In this document: piece by piece, positions 37,256 through 47,040 of the stretch
How the letters are laid out: each line of letters opens with the position of its first letter
Numbering within the stretch: the stretch's first letter is position 1
NCBI RefSeq assembly: GCF_900113765.1
Contig: NZ_FOQO01000003.1
Coordinates: forward strand, 591,590 to 655,589
From: Parapedobacter indicus
GTDB lineage: Bacteria; Bacteroidota; Bacteroidia; Sphingobacteriales; Sphingobacteriaceae
Direction of reading: 5' to 3'
DNA: 64,000 bases
Position numbers and translations under genes: made by a program
The notes under the pieces: generated by a model
Told to the model about the DNA's origin: nothing
Seen by the model: only the letters and a program-made list of their open reading frames with translations
Databases searched by the model: none

Positions 37256-38431
37256 TTACTCAAATCCCTCGTTGAAAAATACCCAGAGGCCATCTTTTCC
37301 GGCCACCACAATATCTTTTCTTCCAGAACCTCTCAGGTCGGCCACATCCATATAAATACCCGTGCCTTTACCCACACCCGGAGGGCCGTATGCGATGACA
37401 TTCTTGGTGAACGATTTGCCATCCCAGGTGAAGTAATACAAACCGACGTCATCGTGTGCACCCGGGTCACCGTCGTTATGCGCCCGGTAGCGTTTGCCGG
37501 TGATCAACTCCGGTTTCCCATCGCCCGTGATATCGGTCCAGACCAATTCGTGGTACTGGGAAGCCGTATCGTCGATCAGGTGTTTCTTGAATGAGCGCTT
37601 TCCACCGGTTACCTGCTGTTCGTACCAATAGATCCCATAGTCATGCGCCGTACCCGCAATCAGGTCGTTTTTGCCATCTCCATTCAAGTCGGTCACTAGG
37701 ATGGGAATACTGGCATGCGCCCCCATATCAAAATCTTGATGAAACACCCACTGGTTGTTTCCCTTGTTTTCTATCCAACCATTTTTGACAACGAAATCGC
37801 CTTTTCCGTCGCCGTTGATATCGCCATAGCCAAGCCCGTGACTTTTATAATCTCCTATCTCGTACCTTACAAATTTGCCTGGGCCTTCCAATTTAAAATA
37901 ATGAAGCGGTGAATTGGGCGTATTCGGCACAATTTCCACCACCCCGTCGTTATCCAGGTCCCATGCCCGCACGGTTTCTACATTGCCTACTTTCGCGATT
38001 TCATGGGCCGGCCATTCGCTGTTCGTCCCTGGGTTCTCGTGCCAGCGCAATGCCTCACCGAACCAGCCGCCGGTCACAAAATCCATGCGTCCGTCTTGGT
38101 TCACATCTAAGGGAATCGTAGCGAAGTCGTCGAAGTATTCCGCAAATGCGGGCTGATCGCCCAGTCTGACGCGCTTGCGGAAGATGGTCTTGGCGTCACC
38201 TTCGTTGAGGTAATAAAAATCGCCCGAAACGAGATCCGGTTTGCCGTCGTTATTCACATCGATTACTCCGACCGATTCAAAACTTTCGGCCGCGACAAAA
38301 TACGGGGTGAATTTTATCTTTTCGTGCTGCTGGGCCTGCAGGAGTGTGGTCGCAATGCCACACAACAAAGAAGCTAATACGGTCGTCCGAACCCATCGAT
38401 TACGCGTATTATTGAAAAAAATGAACATCAT
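37256..38431 (-). CDS. FG-GAP/VCBS repeat protein (secreted beta-propeller)
   Basis: 391 residues with a signal peptide (about 10-33, ending TTLLQAQ). About seven repeats of the type DVNNDGKPDLVSGD, DVNQDGRMDFVTGG, DLDNDGVVEIVPNT, DINGDGKGDFVVKN, DLNGDGKNDLIAGT, DITGDGKPELITGK and DLRGSGRKDIVVAG give Ca-binding D-x-N-x-D-G loops of an integrin-like propeller. No catalytic motif is visible; proteins of this kind may bind or cleave glycans. Its neighbours are SusD upstream and the SGNH hydrolase downstream. An ATG directly after the first is an alternative start. Confidence 0.85.
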   Translation of the reverse strand: MMFIFFNNTRNRWVRTTVLASLLCGIATTLLQAQQHEKIKFTPYFVAAESFESVGVIDVNNDGKPDLVSGDFYYLNEGDAKTIFRKRVRLGDQPAFAEYFDDFATIPLDVNQDGRMDFVTGGWFGEALRWHENPGTNSEWPAHEIAKVGNVETVRAWDLDNDGVVEIVPNTPNSPLHYFKLEGPGKFVRYEIGDYKSHGLGYGDINGDGKGDFVVKNGWIENKGNNQWVFHQDFDMGAHASIPILVTDLNGDGKNDLIAGTAHDYGIYWYEQQVTGGKRSFKKHLIDDTASQYHELVWTDITGDGKPELITGKRYRAHNDGDPGAHDDVGLYYFTWDGKSFTKNVIAYGPPGVGKGTGIYMDVADLRGSGRKDIVVAGKDGLWVFFNEGFE

Positions 38432-38469
38432 ATAAACATCATATATAAACTAGTTAAACCAACTTTTTT

Positions 38470-39963
38470 TCAATACCCCGGGTTTTGCGTCAGATCCGGA
38501 TTCACCTGAATTTCCAGGAATGGAATCGGAAATAGCAGATCGTTCTGATCCACTTGGTAACTCGACGAACTCAGGTAATAATAAGCACCGTTTGATTTTA
38601 GTTTGGCCCCGTAGGCATTCATCACATCGATTGCATTGTCCGTTCTGACCAGATCAATCCATCGTTTATTTTCAAAAGCCAACTCAATTCTGCGTTCCTT
38701 CAAAATGGCTGCCCGCAAGCCTATCTGATCTGAAATTGCGATGTCACCTAACCCAGCCCGTCTCCGTACCCTATTGAGCAACTCCTGTGCTTCTACCGTC
38801 TGGTTTTGTTCATTAAGTGCCTCGGCCAGCATTAAAAGCACCTCTGCATAGCGATACACCGGAAAATTCTGATTGCTCTGACCAAAAATAGAATGGCTAT
38901 GCTGATACTTTTTAATGTAAGGCAGATTCACATACGAGGTGTCCGATATCGGAGACGCACCCGTATAAAACCCGATCGAAGCGCTGAACCGTTGATCGGC
39001 TTCCCGATCCTCGTAAGCGGCCAATAAATCTTCCGTTGGAATATTCCACCCCGACCCGGGAACGTTTTGGGAGCCTTTGGGGCCTTTCGTCAATTGCGCA
39101 TGGTCCGGTGTCAGGGGGATAAAGAAATAGGGAAACGTACTATGCAAATTCAAGGACGTTCCTTCCAGGTATTGTATTTCAAAAATCGATTCGGCGTTAT
39201 TTTTGTTGGCAGGATCGTAAATGGCCGCATAACTAGCTAGTAATTCGTAGCCTGTTACCTGCCTCAACGCTTCTTCGGCCTTATCCCATTCTTTCCGGTT
39301 CAGAAATACATCTCCCAACAGGGTCCATGCGGCACCCGATGTAGCCCTTCCCGCTTCCTGTTCGGCTTTGTTGAGCAGCAGTTCGGCGGCAGCTGTCGCA
39401 TCTGCCTGAATCTGTGCATACACTTCCTCCGTAGTAGCCCTGGGCAAGGAAGCCGTTTCCAGGTCCTTAGCGGGTGTCAGGGGCAGCGGCACGCCGCCGA
39501 AAAACTTCACCAGGTCAAAATAGCTCAATGCGCGTAAAAACAAGGCTTGCCCTTTCAGGTTATTTTTGGTCGCCGGTTCCAGCGTAGCATCGTCAATGAC
39601 ATCCAGTACCTGGTTGGCCCGGTTAATGATGTCGTAGTTGTGGTAATATTTATTTTGAGTCACCGTGTTCTCAGATCCATTCAGGAAATCCGCCACTTCT
39701 TCGGGGAACGGAAGGCGATAGTCCACGTTGTAAAAATAGTGGGTGTTATCCGAGCGCATTTCTCCCATCGCCCAGCTGGATTGGTCGTTATATAGCCCTT
39801 GCAGCGGTGCATAAATCCCATCGACCGCCTGCTGAAAATCCGATTCGGATTGGAAAAAGTTTTCGGGAGTTACTTTACTTTGAGGGGCAATGTCCAAGAA
39901 GTTTTCACAGGATGTTAGCCCTAGCGAAATCACACTTGCCAATACTGTTATTTTTATCTTCAT
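38470..39963 (-). CDS. SusD/RagB family lipoprotein (third PUL)
   Basis: 497 residues from the ATG at 39963 (MKIKITVLASVISLGLTSCEN), which gives a normal lipoprotein signal with Cys in LTSC; the frame extends to 40008 with 15 residues that would spoil it. SusD features: FFQSESDFQQAVDGIYAPLQGLY, LKGQALFLRALSYFDLVKFFGGVPL, LKERRIELAFENKRWIDLVRTDNAIDVM and the terminal NPDLTQNPGY. It starts 34 bases after the SusC stop. The outer-membrane lid of the SusC/SusD import complex. Confidence 0.95.
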   Translation of the reverse strand: MKIKITVLASVISLGLTSCENFLDIAPQSKVTPENFFQSESDFQQAVDGIYAPLQGLYNDQSSWAMGEMRSDNTHYFYNVDYRLPFPEEVADFLNGSENTVTQNKYYHNYDIINRANQVLDVIDDATLEPATKNNLKGQALFLRALSYFDLVKFFGGVPLPLTPAKDLETASLPRATTEEVYAQIQADATAAAELLLNKAEQEAGRATSGAAWTLLGDVFLNRKEWDKAEEALRQVTGYELLASYAAIYDPANKNNAESIFEIQYLEGTSLNLHSTFPYFFIPLTPDHAQLTKGPKGSQNVPGSGWNIPTEDLLAAYEDREADQRFSASIGFYTGASPISDTSYVNLPYIKKYQHSHSIFGQSNQNFPVYRYAEVLLMLAEALNEQNQTVEAQELLNRVRRRAGLGDIAISDQIGLRAAILKERRIELAFENKRWIDLVRTDNAIDVMNAYGAKLKSNGAYYYLSSSSYQVDQNDLLFPIPFLEIQVNPDLTQNPGY

Positions 39964-39997
39964 TTTGATAATCTCCTTTAAATTAGAAACAAATGCT

Positions 39998-42900
39998 TTA
40001 GAATCCAATATTCAACCCCAACGTATACGTTCTTGGCACCGGATAGGATCCGCCATCGATACCCAGCTGGGTAGAAGATTGGCTTAAACTTACCTGCGGG
40101 TTAGAACCCGGGTAATTGGTAAAGACATGTAGTTGTTGCACACTTCCATATACCCTAAATCTGCTAAAGAAATCGGATTTGTTGGTCGGGATGTTATATC
40201 CCACCGTCACGTTATTGATGGAAATATGGCTGCCATCGTACAGCATCTGGGTGCCCCACCAATCCCGTTCAAGATAGGTCGTGCCTGCAGCTAGACTTCC
40301 ATAGCGGCCGCTGCCCGGATCTTCGGGTGATCTCCAGTGGTCTTTTACATTAGCCAACACGTTAAACACCCCATCCAGGTTGGTCAGCGTCTGCTCAGAA
40401 CCTCGAAGTATCTGATTCCCATAGGTGCCGGAAAGCGTCATAGAGAAATCAAAGTCTTTGTATTGAATCCGGTTGGTCATCCCAAACACGAAGTCAGGGT
40501 GTGGATTACCGATGATGGTTGCATCTTCCACCGTAATCTCGCCATCCTGGTTTACGTCTCTGAATTTTGCCGTGCCTACTTGGGAGCTGCTGTGTTTGGG
40601 TGAACTGTCAAAATCTGCCTGGTTTACGTACACACCTTGATGGTCCATTCCATACAACATCCCTATTGGCTGCCCTTCTTTGGTAATGTGGGAACCACCG
40701 ATCAGGTCGCTTCCCGGGCCGGTGATGATTTCGGAGGTCCGGGTGCCCATAGACGTCACCAGGTTCCGGTCAAAAGAGAGATTGAAATCGGTATCCCAGG
40801 AGAAGTTTTTCCGCTTTATATTGGAAGAGACGATGGACATTTCATGCCCCCAGAATTTTAGATCGCCAATATTGGTAGAGGTAGTGGAAAATCCGGATGC
40901 TCTGGGTACGCGTACATTAAATAGTAGGTCGTTGGTATATTTTTGGTAGAAGTTATAGGTAAGCCCCAATCGGTCGTTGAAGAAATTGATGTCCAAACCG
41001 AGGTTGTATTCCTTATTGTTTTCCCATCCGATGTATTGATCTGCCAGGTTGTCTACCCTTCGTCCCGCACCAATGCGGTTACCGAAGACATAATTTGCGG
41101 AAGAAACCGTGGGAATATGGGTATAATTACCGATATCGAAGTTACCCACCACTCCGAAACTTGCGCGGAGCTTTAAAAAGGATATGGGCTCCACCGCGTC
41201 CATAAACCCTTCATCGGAAACAATCCATCCCAAAGACACCGACGGGAAATTCCCCCATCTGTTTTCTTTTCCGAATCTGGAAGAACCATCTCTACGAATG
41301 GACGCAGACAACAGGTAACGTCCTTTGTAATTGTAATTTACCCGAGCCAAGAAAGAGGCCAAGCTCCATTCCTGGATGTCGCTATTAGCCTCAACGGTTC
41401 CTGCTGCCCCGATGGTCTGCACCTTGTCATCCGGATAGTTGTTCGCATTGATACTGCTGGCGTCCTGCCGGAATCGTTGCGCTGTAAAACCTGCCAATGC
41501 GTCCAGGTGATGATCTTCCCCTAGGTCGGCTCGGTAATTCAGGATGTTTTCATTAACCCACGACAGGTACGAACCTTGGTTGAGATAAGCGAAGGGGATG
41601 GTATATAATCCCACACCACGGGTACCGGTGGTCGTGCCGTTAAAGTTAAAATCGCGGTTATCTCCTTTATCAATATTTCCGGAAGTTTTGAACGACAGCC
41701 CGTCGATGATCTCATATTCCACAAAGAGGTTGGCCAAAATCCGGGTATTTTTATTATCCACCACCTTATCCTCTAATGTCCTTACGTAATTGGGCGTAGG
41801 GAACATACCAGATGAGGACGCCGTGAGCGTAAGACTCCCATCGGGATTCCGTAAAGGGGCCAGCGGGGAAGTCTGTAACGTTTCGTTAATGATACTGCCC
41901 ACACCATCCACTCCGCTGTTGGTATTCCTCGAATAGGTCGGTGCGATATTCAATCCGATATTCACTTTTTCATGAGGCCGGAAAGCCGAATTGATACGGA
42001 GGGAAACCCGGTCATATTTGGAAGCAACCACTACACCTTCCTGATTGAAATACCCCGCGGTTGCGGTCGTACTGAATTTCTCTCCGCCCGTACTCAGCGT
42101 GACGCTGTGATCGTGGATACCCGCCACACGGGTCAATGCATCGTACCAGTTTGTGCCTTCTCCGTATTGGCTGGGATCCTGGTATTCCGGATCAACGGGT
42201 TGTCCCCTGAATTCAGCCATTTCTTTTCTCCATTCGGCAAATTCCCGGGCATTCATCATGACCGGCCTGCCGCGGTTAGGAATCTGCTGTATCCCCGCGA
42301 AACCGCTGTAGTTTAGGGTTGTTCCACCCGGTTTCGCTTTTCTCGTCTCAATCAGTACGACACCGTTAGCAGCCCGTGAGCCGTACAGTGCCGTTGCTGC
42401 CGCATCCTTCAGCACGCTGATGGTTTCGATCTCATTGGGATTAATGTTGCTAATCCCTCCGGTAATGGGGTTTCCATCCACGACAAACAAGGGCGAGGCA
42501 CCAGCGTTAATGGATGCCGCTCCCCGGACCCGGATATTCATCCCGCCACCAGGCGTTCCTGTGGCCTGTGAAATCTGAACGCCGGCCAGTTTACCCTGTA
42601 ATTTCTGAGAAAACTGTGCCACTGGTAGGTCTGCGAAATCTTCTGCACCGACTGTCGACACGGCACTAGACAGCTGCCGTGCGGACTGTGTTCCATAGCC
42701 TACTACCACCACTTCCTCCAAATCGCTCACCGCGGTTGTCAAGGTAATGTTTACCGTTTGCGAAGTACCGATGGCCTGTTCCGCCGCGTTGTACCCTACC
42801 ATGGAAAACACCAAGCTACCCGCCCCGTCTTCAACAGCTAGGTTATACCTACCCTCTGCGTCTGTGGTGGTGGCCATTGAGGTACCCTTGAGCGCAACGG

Positions 42901-43357
42901 TGACTCCCTCAATGGGCCTTCCAGTCTCGTCGGTTACCCTACCGGTAACGGTGCGCTGCTGGCGCACCGGGGCGCTATCTGTTTCTGCGGGTGGCGCTGG
43001 CGGCGTTCCGCGTCTTACAATGATCGTCTTATTTTTAATCGACCAAACCAGTCCCTGGTTGTCTAAAATCCTATCCATGGCATCCGAAAGCTCCACCTGC
43101 TTCAGGTCGATGCTTATGCGCTTAGCCGCAATTTGGTCGCCACGGAAGAAAAACAGATACCCCTGCTGCTTCTGTATTTCCCTCATCACATCCCTCAACG
43201 TGGTGTTCTGGAGGTTCAGCGTAATCTTCTGTGCCTTTGTTTCGGCGATCGCCTGAAACGTACATAAGACAGTCAAGAATACTGCAAGTTTCATAATGCG
43301 TAATAATCGGTAACTAAAGAGCCAAAGTGACCCTTTCGCACATTGCGTAAAAATCAT
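39998..43357 (-). CDS. SusC/RagA family TonB-linked outer-membrane transporter with STN domain (third PUL)
   Basis: 1119 residues. The N-terminus has a positively charged stretch before the signal helix (MKLAVFLTVLCTFQAIAETKAQ), as is common for SusCs of this group; a start at 43294 is possible. The STN domain spans about 42-115 (LQNTTLRDVMREIQKQQGYLFFF ... LVWSIKNKTIIVRR). The carboxypeptidase-regulatory-like domain is VTGRVTDETGRPIEGVTVALKG, followed by SDLEEVVVVGYG, the plug IETISVLKDAAATALYGSRAANG and a barrel ending YTLGLNIGF. It is governed by the FecR/sigma pair upstream. Confidence 0.95.
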   Translation of the reverse strand: MIFTQCAKGSLWLFSYRLLRIMKLAVFLTVLCTFQAIAETKAQKITLNLQNTTLRDVMREIQKQQGYLFFFRGDQIAAKRISIDLKQVELSDAMDRILDNQGLVWSIKNKTIIVRRGTPPAPPAETDSAPVRQQRTVTGRVTDETGRPIEGVTVALKGTSMATTTDAEGRYNLAVEDGAGSLVFSMVGYNAAEQAIGTSQTVNITLTTAVSDLEEVVVVGYGTQSARQLSSAVSTVGAEDFADLPVAQFSQKLQGKLAGVQISQATGTPGGGMNIRVRGAASINAGASPLFVVDGNPITGGISNINPNEIETISVLKDAAATALYGSRAANGVVLIETRKAKPGGTTLNYSGFAGIQQIPNRGRPVMMNAREFAEWRKEMAEFRGQPVDPEYQDPSQYGEGTNWYDALTRVAGIHDHSVTLSTGGEKFSTTATAGYFNQEGVVVASKYDRVSLRINSAFRPHEKVNIGLNIAPTYSRNTNSGVDGVGSIINETLQTSPLAPLRNPDGSLTLTASSSGMFPTPNYVRTLEDKVVDNKNTRILANLFVEYEIIDGLSFKTSGNIDKGDNRDFNFNGTTTGTRGVGLYTIPFAYLNQGSYLSWVNENILNYRADLGEDHHLDALAGFTAQRFRQDASSINANNYPDDKVQTIGAAGTVEANSDIQEWSLASFLARVNYNYKGRYLLSASIRRDGSSRFGKENRWGNFPSVSLGWIVSDEGFMDAVEPISFLKLRASFGVVGNFDIGNYTHIPTVSSANYVFGNRIGAGRRVDNLADQYIGWENNKEYNLGLDINFFNDRLGLTYNFYQKYTNDLLFNVRVPRASGFSTTSTNIGDLKFWGHEMSIVSSNIKRKNFSWDTDFNLSFDRNLVTSMGTRTSEIITGPGSDLIGGSHITKEGQPIGMLYGMDHQGVYVNQADFDSSPKHSSSQVGTAKFRDVNQDGEITVEDATIIGNPHPDFVFGMTNRIQYKDFDFSMTLSGTYGNQILRGSEQTLTNLDGVFNVLANVKDHWRSPEDPGSGRYGSLAAGTTYLERDWWGTQMLYDGSHISINNVTVGYNIPTNKSDFFSRFRVYGSVQQLHVFTNYPGSNPQVSLSQSSTQLGIDGGSYPVPRTYTLGLNIGF

Positions 43358-43436
43358 AAATTTGTCCTGTTTGGATGGTTAAAAAATCGGTTAACGACTG
43401 CTGCTACGTCAAGGCAGGGCCGGTCCAAGCATTCCG

Positions 43437-43465
43437 ACCGGATGGTGTCTCCAGCACCGTCCGGT
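43437..43465 (-). promoter_or_regulatory. Leader hairpin upstream of the third SusC gene
   Basis: On the minus strand ACCGGACGGTG, 7-base loop CTGGAGA, CACCATCCGGT: an 11-bp stem with one mismatch, 79 bases before the SusC ATG and with no T-tract after it. Same stem and loop length as the hairpin before the second SusC gene, with unrelated bases. Confidence 0.45.
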
Positions 43466-43579
43466 TTATGATGGATTACCGCCCCCAATGATTATCATTA
43501 CTTACGTTTCATCTATCATTTTCATTTTCTCATTTTTGGTCTTTATTGGTAAAACTGGTTAACATGTATCTTTGTAAGG

Positions 43580-44773
43580 CTACTCGCCAATCACCATCAG
43601 CTGATTAACGCCTCCCGATCGGACGAGCCTGCACTGCAAACCACTTTCCTTCAGGATCACCAACGCGTCATGCAGAGTCCCGCTGCGGTCTATCATCCCA
43701 AAAAAACGGGTAGACGGTACCTTTCCCCGGTACACCACGTCGATATCATACCAACGTTCCATTTGATCGAAAGCAATTTGCGGAGCCACGCCGTCAAAAT
43801 AAAAAAAACCTTCTTTCCAGGCGGTGTACTGGGTTACATCGACTTTCTGGACACGGGTTTGCCCACCCTCAACGGTGGCCTGCTCCCCCGGAGCGAGGCT
43901 CCGTATAGCCTTCGATAGCCGGTTGACGATCTGTACCTTCCCTTCCACTAAGGTTGTGTGTGATTTGGGATCATCCGGATAGGCGGAAATATTGAACTCC
44001 GTACCCAGCACGCCCACTTCCTGTCCCCGGCTCCTTACGATAAAGGGCTGCTTGGTATCAGGGGAAATTTCAAAATACCCCTCGCCTTCAATTTCAACAA
44101 CCCGTTGGCCTCCGGTAAACCGGGAGGGGTATCTGAGCACAGAAGAAGCATTGAGCCACACCCGGCTGCCATCCGGCAAGGTAACGGCATACATCCCGCC
44201 CCTGGGGGTTGTCAATGTGAGTTGTTCTGCTTTTTCGGTGTTCAAGCGCATAAGGGCCTCCGCTGCTCCATCGGCGTAGGAAATCCGATCGTTATCAATG
44301 ACGATGCCTTCCTGTGCTTCATCCAATATCACTGTGCGGCCATCCGAAAGGCTGAGGATAGCTTTATTTCCACCCGGCAAAATCTCTTCGGCATTGACGA
44401 ATTGTTGATCGACCGTCTCGGATTGCCGGTCGCCCGCGGTCAGCCAGGTGATAACAACAGCCACAACAGCGGCAGCCGCGTAAGGAAGTAAGCGGATCAA
44501 TACAGGGCGCTTACGCTTGGATGTCTGGATTGGTTCCATCGATCCAATATGGTGGCTAAGTCGGTCACTTACCCGCTTGTTGATGGAAGCGACTTGCCCG
44601 GGATCGATACTATCGGGGATCGGTTGGTTGAATTCATCGATGATCAGCCTTACAAGTTCGTCTGACTCCTCGGGGAGTTGAAAATACCGCAGCAACGCAT
44701 CAATCTCTTCGCGCGTGGCCTTCCCTTCGAGATAGGCGCGTAAGAGGTGTGCTGGATATTGCTTTCTTTCCAT
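43580..44773 (-). CDS. FecR family anti-sigma factor (third PUL)
   Basis: 397 residues from the ATG at 44773 (MERKQYPAHLLRAYLEGKATREEIDALL); an upstream frame to 44860 adds 29 residues outside the family pattern. One membrane helix (VLIRLLPYAAAAVVAVVITWLTAG) separates the cytosolic sigma-binding part from the periplasmic FecR domain (TTPRGGMYAVTLPDGSRVWLNASSVLRYPSRFTGGQRVVEIEGEGYFEI). The C-terminal DUF4974 domain is VAPQIAFDQMERWYDIDVVYRG. It pairs with the sigma gene ending at 44897 and with the STN domain of the SusC at 43357. Confidence 0.94.
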   Translation of the reverse strand: MERKQYPAHLLRAYLEGKATREEIDALLRYFQLPEESDELVRLIIDEFNQPIPDSIDPGQVASINKRVSDRLSHHIGSMEPIQTSKRKRPVLIRLLPYAAAAVVAVVITWLTAGDRQSETVDQQFVNAEEILPGGNKAILSLSDGRTVILDEAQEGIVIDNDRISYADGAAEALMRLNTEKAEQLTLTTPRGGMYAVTLPDGSRVWLNASSVLRYPSRFTGGQRVVEIEGEGYFEISPDTKQPFIVRSRGQEVGVLGTEFNISAYPDDPKSHTTLVEGKVQIVNRLSKAIRSLAPGEQATVEGGQTRVQKVDVTQYTAWKEGFFYFDGVAPQIAFDQMERWYDIDVVYRGKVPSTRFFGMIDRSGTLHDALVILKESGLQCRLVRSGGVNQLMVIGE

Positions 44774-44896
44774 CGATTTTTTCGTACCCTGTTTGATTAC
44801 CTGATACGGTTCTGAACCTGATACGGTTCTGATCAAAAATCCAGTGCAGCGTGAACGCAATTATTTTACAACTTACTGTAAATGAGTGCAAAATAA

Positions 44897-45487
44897 TTAA
44901 AACAGGAATAATATAAGCAGTATCATGACTTCGGCACTGCCGGCTAGGTATTCTTTTAGCAGCGCATTGGCTCGCTTGATGTGGGAGTTGACGGTATTTT
45001 CGGAGATGCCAAGGCGACCGCTGACTTCGCGGTAGCTGAGACCTTCGACCTTGCAAAGAATATAGACGTTACGCTGTCTTTCGGGCAGCCTATCCAATAG
45101 ACGGCTTAACAGATCGCTGTTTTCTTTACGGATAAGCTCCGTCTCGATGTGTTCATACCCTTCGGATACAGTCTGGTAAAATAGGGCGCGTATTCGCTTG
45201 TCATGCATGGCCCGTCGAAAGAGATCGCGCGCATTGTTAATGGCAATCTGGAAAATATAAGCTTTGAGGGGTTTGTCTGGGTCAATCCGTTCCCGATGCT
45301 CCCAAAGACTGAGGAAAGTATCCTGCACGAGTTCCTCAACCAGCTCAGGAACTTTCAGCAAGCGTAGCAGGTGCCCGGTGATGATCGGGCTATAGCTGGA
45401 AAACAGCTTTCCAAACGCCTCGTGATCACCCTCACGCAGCCGCAGCAGCATCGCTCTTTCGTTTGTCGGATTAACCGTTTCCATCAT
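44897..45487 (-). CDS. ECF RNA polymerase sigma factor (third PUL)
   Basis: 196 residues. Region 2: LRLREGDHEAFGKLFSSYSPIITGHLLRLL and PELVEELVQDTFLSLWEHRERIDPDKPLKAYIFQIAINNARD, a typical sigma-70 core-binding and -10 recognition block. Region 4: LPERQRNVYILCKVEGLSYREVSGRLGISENTVNSHIKRANALLKEY. The hydrophobic tail VMILLILFLF is common in Bacteroidota ECF sigmas next to FecR. It is expected to switch on the SusCD operon downstream on the same strand. A second ATG follows the first. Confidence 0.94.
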   Translation of the reverse strand: MMETVNPTNERAMLLRLREGDHEAFGKLFSSYSPIITGHLLRLLKVPELVEELVQDTFLSLWEHRERIDPDKPLKAYIFQIAINNARDLFRRAMHDKRIRALFYQTVSEGYEHIETELIRKENSDLLSRLLDRLPERQRNVYILCKVEGLSYREVSGRLGISENTVNSHIKRANALLKEYLAGSAEVMILLILFLF

Positions 45488-45497
45488 ACCTTACGAG

Positions 45498-45505
45498 CAA
45501 ATGTA
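45498..45505 (-). promoter_or_regulatory. Candidate promoter of the third PUL's sigma gene
   Basis: The minus strand reads TACATTTG (TAnnTTTG) only 10 bases before the sigma ATG, implying a very short leader. The -33 position, 20 bases upstream, has CTG rather than TTG. Confidence 0.4.
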
Positions 45506-45750
45506 AGGATAATTACCCTTAATAACAGGGCCTTCCGTGGTCTTCTGCACGCTCCGAGGGAGTTCACACACAGGATGGTACAGGTTGCAGCACCCGATTG
45601 GCCTAGCGCGGAGCCTGTCGGTTTCATCCAAATGCGAAAAAATAACGCACTCTTAGCACGACGGTGCGCAAATACTCCTTAACAACTTCCTTAAATTAAA
45701 CGGACGGTACCGTGAAACTAACGCATGCGGAGAAGGGGAAAGGGTGGAAA

Positions 45751-46947
45751 TTACTCCGGTAATCGCTCGCCCGTCTCACCGTGATAATCAAGTGACTCAT
45801 GGCCACCTTTAAACACCACGTGGATGTCAACGTGGTATTGTGTATAATCTGGGGGAATACGTCTGTCGCGCGTTCCCCAACGTGTGCCTTTACGAACCCC
45901 GATGTACATGATATCTTCAATATCATGATCGGTTGCGGCATCCTCCAGCGCCTTTTTGAACAGGTCGTACCGGACCGACTCTACGGTGAACAACCGCTCC
46001 GTATCGGCAGTGGTCAATGACATGATCCCCTCTTCGACAGAATTGCCACGGATGGTTGCATGTGCAATGTAGCCGGGTTTATTTGGATCCTCTGCCCTTA
46101 CATCGGTAAAGTCCTTGTAAAAGAGTACGGATTCAATGCGCCGGTCTCCTACATACGCGATGGCCTTATCATAGGCTTTTTTGAACACTTCCGGGTTAAA
46201 ATTACCTTTATACTGAAAAATCAGCTTCTGCGGAAAATAAGTCATCCGCATCCGGAGCCAGTCCAAATTACCGGTAACCCGATAGGGCGAGAGAAAGCCG
46301 AAGCTAAATAGTGCAAAAATCAGTACCATGCTTACCAATCGCGTAAAGACCGTTGGATTGCGCCCAATTAAGAGAAGCAGACCCGTTCTTCGCCGTTCGG
46401 GATAGACCTTATCTGCCTGAACCGCTTTTACATCTGTCCGAAATTCTCCCGGCAATCCGGGTGACACGGTCCCATATCCGTGGTCGTGCACCTCTTCATA
46501 AAATGTGACGATAGCACCCTCATTCAGCTGCTCAAGATCTTCTGCTCTTATGAATTGGCGCACCGTTGTCTGATAGGGCTCGCCGGACGTTGGAAATACG
46601 GTGACTTCGATGATCATCAAATCACGTGTTTCCATCATGCGTAAACCAGCATAATGAATCCGGTCTATACGTGCCGGCGCACCGCTGTTCGTGCCAAACG
46701 CTGGATCGAATGCTGACATACGTGCTTTATGATCGATATATCCAAGATATACCAGGGCAAAGACCCAACCCAGTCCGATCGAGCCGAGAATAAGAACAAC
46801 GAGGAACCAGATTGGCATAAATCCCTGCATCTGGGCTACAAACGAACCGACGACGATGCCCAGAAAAAGCCAAATGAGCGCTTTATAGGTAAAAATGCCG
46901 AACCGCTCCGCCCCATAGGGTATGTTCCTTTTCCTTAATTCCGTCAT
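45751..46947 (-). CDS. Membrane protein of unknown function
   Basis: 398 residues. Two membrane helices lie near the N-terminus (about 25-42 and 48-70: ALIWLFLGIVVGSFVA and IWFLVVLILGSIGLGWVFALVYLGY). A globular segment of about 130 residues follows, then a third helix at about 207-225 (VFTRLVSMVLIFALFSFGF). The last 170 residues are an alpha/beta domain (FKKAYDKAIAYVGDRRIESVLFYKDF, DIEDIMYIGVRKGTRWGTRDRRIPPDYTQYHVDIHVVF). I do not recognise a family. It stands alone between the third PUL and the sulfatase genes. Codon use and composition look like a real gene. Confidence 0.75.
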   Translation of the reverse strand: MTELRKRNIPYGAERFGIFTYKALIWLFLGIVVGSFVAQMQGFMPIWFLVVLILGSIGLGWVFALVYLGYIDHKARMSAFDPAFGTNSGAPARIDRIHYAGLRMMETRDLMIIEVTVFPTSGEPYQTTVRQFIRAEDLEQLNEGAIVTFYEEVHDHGYGTVSPGLPGEFRTDVKAVQADKVYPERRRTGLLLLIGRNPTVFTRLVSMVLIFALFSFGFLSPYRVTGNLDWLRMRMTYFPQKLIFQYKGNFNPEVFKKAYDKAIAYVGDRRIESVLFYKDFTDVRAEDPNKPGYIAHATIRGNSVEEGIMSLTTADTERLFTVESVRYDLFKKALEDAATDHDIEDIMYIGVRKGTRWGTRDRRIPPDYTQYHVDIHVVFKGGHESLDYHGETGERLPE

Positions 46948-47002
46948 CCGCGGATAAAGATAGGGGTTTGGAAATTAACGAGTGCTTCAATAACGAGCGC
47001 TT

Positions 47003-47037
47003 AAAAAAGAAAGCCCCGAAACGGGGAGAATCGGGGC
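47003..47037 (-). terminator. GC-rich hairpin, terminator-shaped on the minus strand
   Basis: Stem GCCCCGA (47013-47019) / TCGGGGC (47031-47037), followed on the minus strand by TTTCTTTTTT. It could be a second terminator for the sulfatase gene. On the plus strand it precedes a SusC-type leader and ATG (see 47041-47139). Confidence 0.6.
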
Positions 47038-47040
47038 CTT

